From CAZSWS01 sp964610765 (GTDB taxonomy: Bacteria; Bacteroidota; Bacteroidia; Bacteroidales; Tannerellaceae), in assembly GCA_964610765.1 (NCBI GenBank), contig CAZSWS010000037.1, forward strand, positions 1-25,753: DNA of 25,753 bases, read 5' to 3'. Positions 23,860 to 25,753 of this stretch are shown here, piece by piece. Numbering within the stretch: position 1 is the first letter of the stretch; the number at the start of each line of letters is the position of its first letter. A program made the translations under genes and the position numbers. Below the pieces are notes generated by a model. It searched no databases. It was not told the DNA's origin and was given only the letters and a program-made list of their open reading frames with translations.

Positions 23860-24762
23860 CTATAAATGGAAATGTACGCCTAAGGAAACGGGGTGCACTT
23901 TAGGTCCTTTGTCGCCGGAGAAAAGAGTTAAGGGGGAATACTTGGCATAAAGTCCAATGCGCTTATATCCGGCTTGCACTAAGAAATCCATGGTGACAGG
24001 TCGGATATTCATACCTCGGTCCATTTTATCTTTTCTCTTTTTGCCGTTGTCTCTAAATTCAACTTTGGAGGAAGAAATGGTTTTGAGCACACCTACCACA
24101 CCTGCCGAAACAAATAGTCCACTATTGCCTCGTCGGTTGCGTTGTTGCCATTCCAGCAGAATGGGAACAGTCAGACTGGTTGTGTTAAGTCTGCTTTTGC
24201 TATACTGAACACCTTCGGGGGCGGGTACGAGTTGTGTAATGCCGTCTATCTCCTGAAAGTGATGGTTGGTATCTACTCGATACCTGTTCCAACGCATTCC
24301 TACACCTGTGACAATAGCCCATCCCTGACGAGAGATAATAAATCCTTTCTCCAAGAAGTTAAAGTTCACTTCAAACGAGTTTTCAGACCGGAGAGAAACC
24401 CCGTCAATGTCGTTGATGTGAAGACTTCCATCGGCAAAGTTGGCAAAACCCAGTCCCAACCCCGCCCAGTGAGAAGAGAAATGTTTGTTCCAGGCCGGAA
24501 GAGGTATATGGATGGCATTGATATGTCTTCTTTCATGCGATTTTCCACCCCGATAATGTCCTTCAAAAACAAGGTCACTGGAAGTATAGGCTTCGTTGCC
24601 TTCTTTTTCATATACCTTGACTTTGGTACGCTCTCCGTCGTCGAGAATGTCAATCCGCTTGTTGTCAATATAAAGGGTTGTATCTGTTACGACTGTTTGT
24701 GCATAAGTGGCAGCGGATAGTAACAAACAGAGCAGTGTCGAAATCAATGCATTTGTTTTCAT
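23860..24762 (-). CDS. Outer-membrane beta-barrel protein, unassigned family
   Basis: 300 residues with a signal peptide (MKTNALISTLLCLLLSAATYA, about 1-21). The mature protein has a polar N-terminal stretch (about 22-85), then a series of alternating strands: SHWAGLGLGFANF, SFEVNFNFLEKGF, WAIVTGVGMRWNRY, TSLTVPILLEWQQR, GLFVSAGVVGVLKT, MDFLVQAGYKRIGLYAKYS, and the final VHPVSLGVHFHL. This is the pattern of a small outer-membrane barrel of the type often labelled porin family or OMP_b-brl in Bacteroidetes. It has no plug or TonB box. It lies last in the anti-sigma operon, 30 bp after the small exported protein gene, so it is probably controlled by an ECF sigma factor. Function unknown. Confidence 0.75.
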   Translation of the reverse strand: MKTNALISTLLCLLLSAATYAQTVVTDTTLYIDNKRIDILDDGERTKVKVYEKEGNEAYTSSDLVFEGHYRGGKSHERRHINAIHIPLPAWNKHFSSHWAGLGLGFANFADGSLHINDIDGVSLRSENSFEVNFNFLEKGFIISRQGWAIVTGVGMRWNRYRVDTNHHFQEIDGITQLVPAPEGVQYSKSRLNTTSLTVPILLEWQQRNRRGNSGLFVSAGVVGVLKTISSSKVEFRDNGKKRKDKMDRGMNIRPVTMDFLVQAGYKRIGLYAKYSPLTLFSGDKGPKVHPVSLGVHFHL

Positions 24763-24792
24763 AATGTGTAGGTTTTTTATTTTATTGAATGA

Positions 24793-25242
24793 TTATTTTT
24801 CGAATAAGAGGGTAATCAGGTCTTCACTATCCAGTTCCCCTTCAATGTAAACCAATGTGATGACCCCTTTTTTATTTACTTTGAATAAAATGAATCGGTT
24901 TTCTTCCGGCTTTTTCCCCGGAAGTTCGTAATAGGCAGAGGTTAATTGTCCGCCACTGGTTGTTTCTTTAATTTTCCGGGCATCTTTTTGGTCTGCCTGC
25001 AGGCATTCGCGTACAAAACTAAGTGCCTTGCTGTCTTGTTTGATAGTGATGCTGCGGTAGAAAGAAATGTTATAAGCGTCAAGCATTTCTTTTGACATTT
25101 CCACCATCGTTACGTTTTTTTGTTTGCCGTATTTGCGGAAAACATCTTGTATCTTCAGACCTTTTTGCATTTCTATAGCTCCTAACTCTTGGGGTATAAG
25201 AGCTACCATGATGAGTGCTACGAGTATATATATATGTTTCAT
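24793..25242 (-). CDS. Small exported protein of unknown function, DUF6108/DUF4252-like
   Basis: 149 residues, signal peptide about 1-22 (MKHIYILVALIMVALIPQELGA). The mature part begins KGLKIQDVFRKYGKQKNVTMVEMSKEML, then SFYRSITIKQDSKALSFVRECLQADQKDARKI, and ends in strands ENRFILFKVNKKGVITLVYIEGELDSEDLI. This helix-strand pattern resembles the small Bacteroidales families DUF6108 and DUF4252 found after sigma/anti-sigma genes; the exact family is not confirmed. One Cys (in RECLQ) lies in the mature protein. The start codon overlaps the stop of the anti-sigma gene by 4 nt, indicating translational coupling. It may act in the envelope with the barrel protein downstream. Confidence 0.75.
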   Translation of the reverse strand: MKHIYILVALIMVALIPQELGAIEMQKGLKIQDVFRKYGKQKNVTMVEMSKEMLDAYNISFYRSITIKQDSKALSFVRECLQADQKDARKIKETTSGGQLTSAYYELPGKKPEENRFILFKVNKKGVITLVYIEGELDSEDLITLLFEK

Positions 25243-25703
25243 TCTTCAGATGTAAAAAGCTTTCTTAATTCTTCTAATTCTTGGTCAACAGGGTTTTGCA
25301 TTGCTTCACCATTGGCTATATCTCCACCGCCCACTTCTTTCAATGCCTGTTTAGCATGCGTTTGTATTTTATGCATGTCGGTATAGCATGTCCCGTTGAT
25401 GATTACATAGTTATCGCCACAATAGTGGGTCGATGTGTTTAAAAGACTTCCGATGCCAAAAACGATGAGGAAACAGGCTGCTGCAGCAGTCAAGGTGTAT
25501 AGCCATACACGTTTCTTTCTTTTTGGAACGGGCTGTTCTTGCAGATTGCTTGCTATTTCCTGACTGAAATAGTCAAACATTGGTTTGTATTGAATCAATG
25601 AAGAGGGGATATCTGTTGAAGAGAAGTAAGCGCGTAGCCTAGCTTCCTCTTCGCAGGTCGTATTTCCCTCAAAATATTTATCAATAAGTTCTTCTATCTT
25701 CAT
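25239..25703 (-). CDS. Putative single-pass anti-sigma factor of an ECF system
   Basis: 154 residues. The cytoplasmic N-terminus MKIEELIDKYFEGNTTCEEEARLRAYF has the pattern common to Bacteroidetes anti-sigma factors next to ECF sigma genes (LLEKYFEGxTSxxEExxLRxYF). A basic stretch KRKKR (61-65) precedes a single membrane helix (about 66-88). The extracytoplasmic part includes CGDNYVIINGTCYTD, the conserved 'YVvINGkRytD' region of these proteins, here with two cysteines (C95, C106) that could form a disulfide. There is no FecR domain. It overlaps the next gene by 4 nt. The sigma factor expected upstream would lie at or beyond the right edge. The role is inferred from pattern and context. Confidence 0.75.
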   Translation of the reverse strand: MKIEELIDKYFEGNTTCEEEARLRAYFSSTDIPSSLIQYKPMFDYFSQEIASNLQEQPVPKRKKRVWLYTLTAAAACFLIVFGIGSLLNTSTHYCGDNYVIINGTCYTDMHKIQTHAKQALKEVGGGDIANGEAMQNPVDQELEELRKLFTSEE

Positions 25704-25753
25704 AGGATATGTTTTTTTCGTTCATTAAAAACTCTGTTCTTACTTTTTTACGG
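25681..25753 (-). CDS. Possible 3' end of an upstream (ECF sigma) gene, partial
   Basis: On the minus strand one frame is open from the window edge to a TGA at 25681-25683. It encodes RKKVRTEFLMNEKNISYEDR and a few more residues and overlaps the anti-sigma start by 23 nt. The first part looks like the helix that ends sigma region 4 (compare 'AxxKLRxEL'). The fragment is too short to prove. The other two frames have stops within the first few codons of the edge, so if a gene ends here this is the likeliest frame, unless the sigma gene ended before the window. Confidence 0.3.
   Translation of the reverse strand, partial: RKKVRTEFLMNEKNISYEDRRTY

Noticed and set aside
24142..24720. Open frame of about 190 codons on the plus strand within the barrel gene.
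   Set aside because: It is antisense to a gene with a good signal peptide and barrel strands, and has no start context or family resemblance.
1..25753. Invertible promoters, insertion sequences, prophage or conjugative element parts, tRNA or rRNA genes.
   Set aside because: No long inverted repeats flanking promoters, no transposase, integrase or mobility proteins, and no RNA gene signatures were found on reading both strands by eye. The scaffold gap could hide one.

Overview
The window looks like chromosomal DNA of a member of the Bacteroidales, most likely Bacteroides or a close relative. The evidence is repeated Bacteroidetes-type -7 promoter elements (TAnnTTTG) before genes, AT-rich start regions with little Shine-Dalgarno signal, and lineage-typical families: NigD-like lipoprotein, DKNYW repeat protein, Bacteroidetes-type anti-sigma factor, GH3/GH20 exo-glycosidases with export signals, and a two-gene ThrE exporter. 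No rRNA, tRNA, CRISPR array, integrase or transposase was seen. One run of exactly 100 N (9800-9899) marks a scaffold gap, so this is a draft assembly and the two sides may not be truly adjacent.

Region 1 (1-4502) is the most interesting. A sigma-54-dependent NtrC-family response regulator (91-1416) faces, tail to tail, a large hybrid histidine kinase with HisKA, HATPase, receiver and HPt modules (1424-3793). Divergent from the kinase is a small secreted acidic protein (4043-4387). The intergenic region contains a good sigma-54 promoter match with exact 10-nt GG/GC spacing (3968-3983), and about 130 bp before the predicted start site a near-perfect 10+3+10 palindrome plus an extra half-site (3851-3880). 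Together these read as a self-contained phosphorelay, enhancer, sigma-54 promoter and secreted output.

Region 2 (4503-7651) holds an exported DKNYW protein of twelve 29-residue repeats with a three-unit higher-order pattern, a DMT-family transporter, and a convergent NigD-like lipoprotein. Region 3 (7733-9799) is a tight surE-lpxB pair (nucleotidase and lipid A synthesis), ending at the scaffold gap. Region 4 (9900-16939) holds a PBP4-type D-Ala-D-Ala carboxypeptidase, a YidE/AspT-type transporter, and a recJ-recQ DNA repair pair. Region 5 (16940-17982) is an AqpZ-type water channel with a canonical promoter and a strong UUCG-loop terminator.

Region 6 (18014-23816, minus strand) carries GH3 and GH20 glycosidases, probably co-transcribed and exported for trimming glycans, preceded by the split YjjP/YjjB-type ThrE exporter. 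Region 7 (23860-25753, minus strand) is an operon of anti-sigma factor, small exported protein and outer-membrane beta-barrel. Its ECF sigma gene probably lies mostly beyond the right edge.
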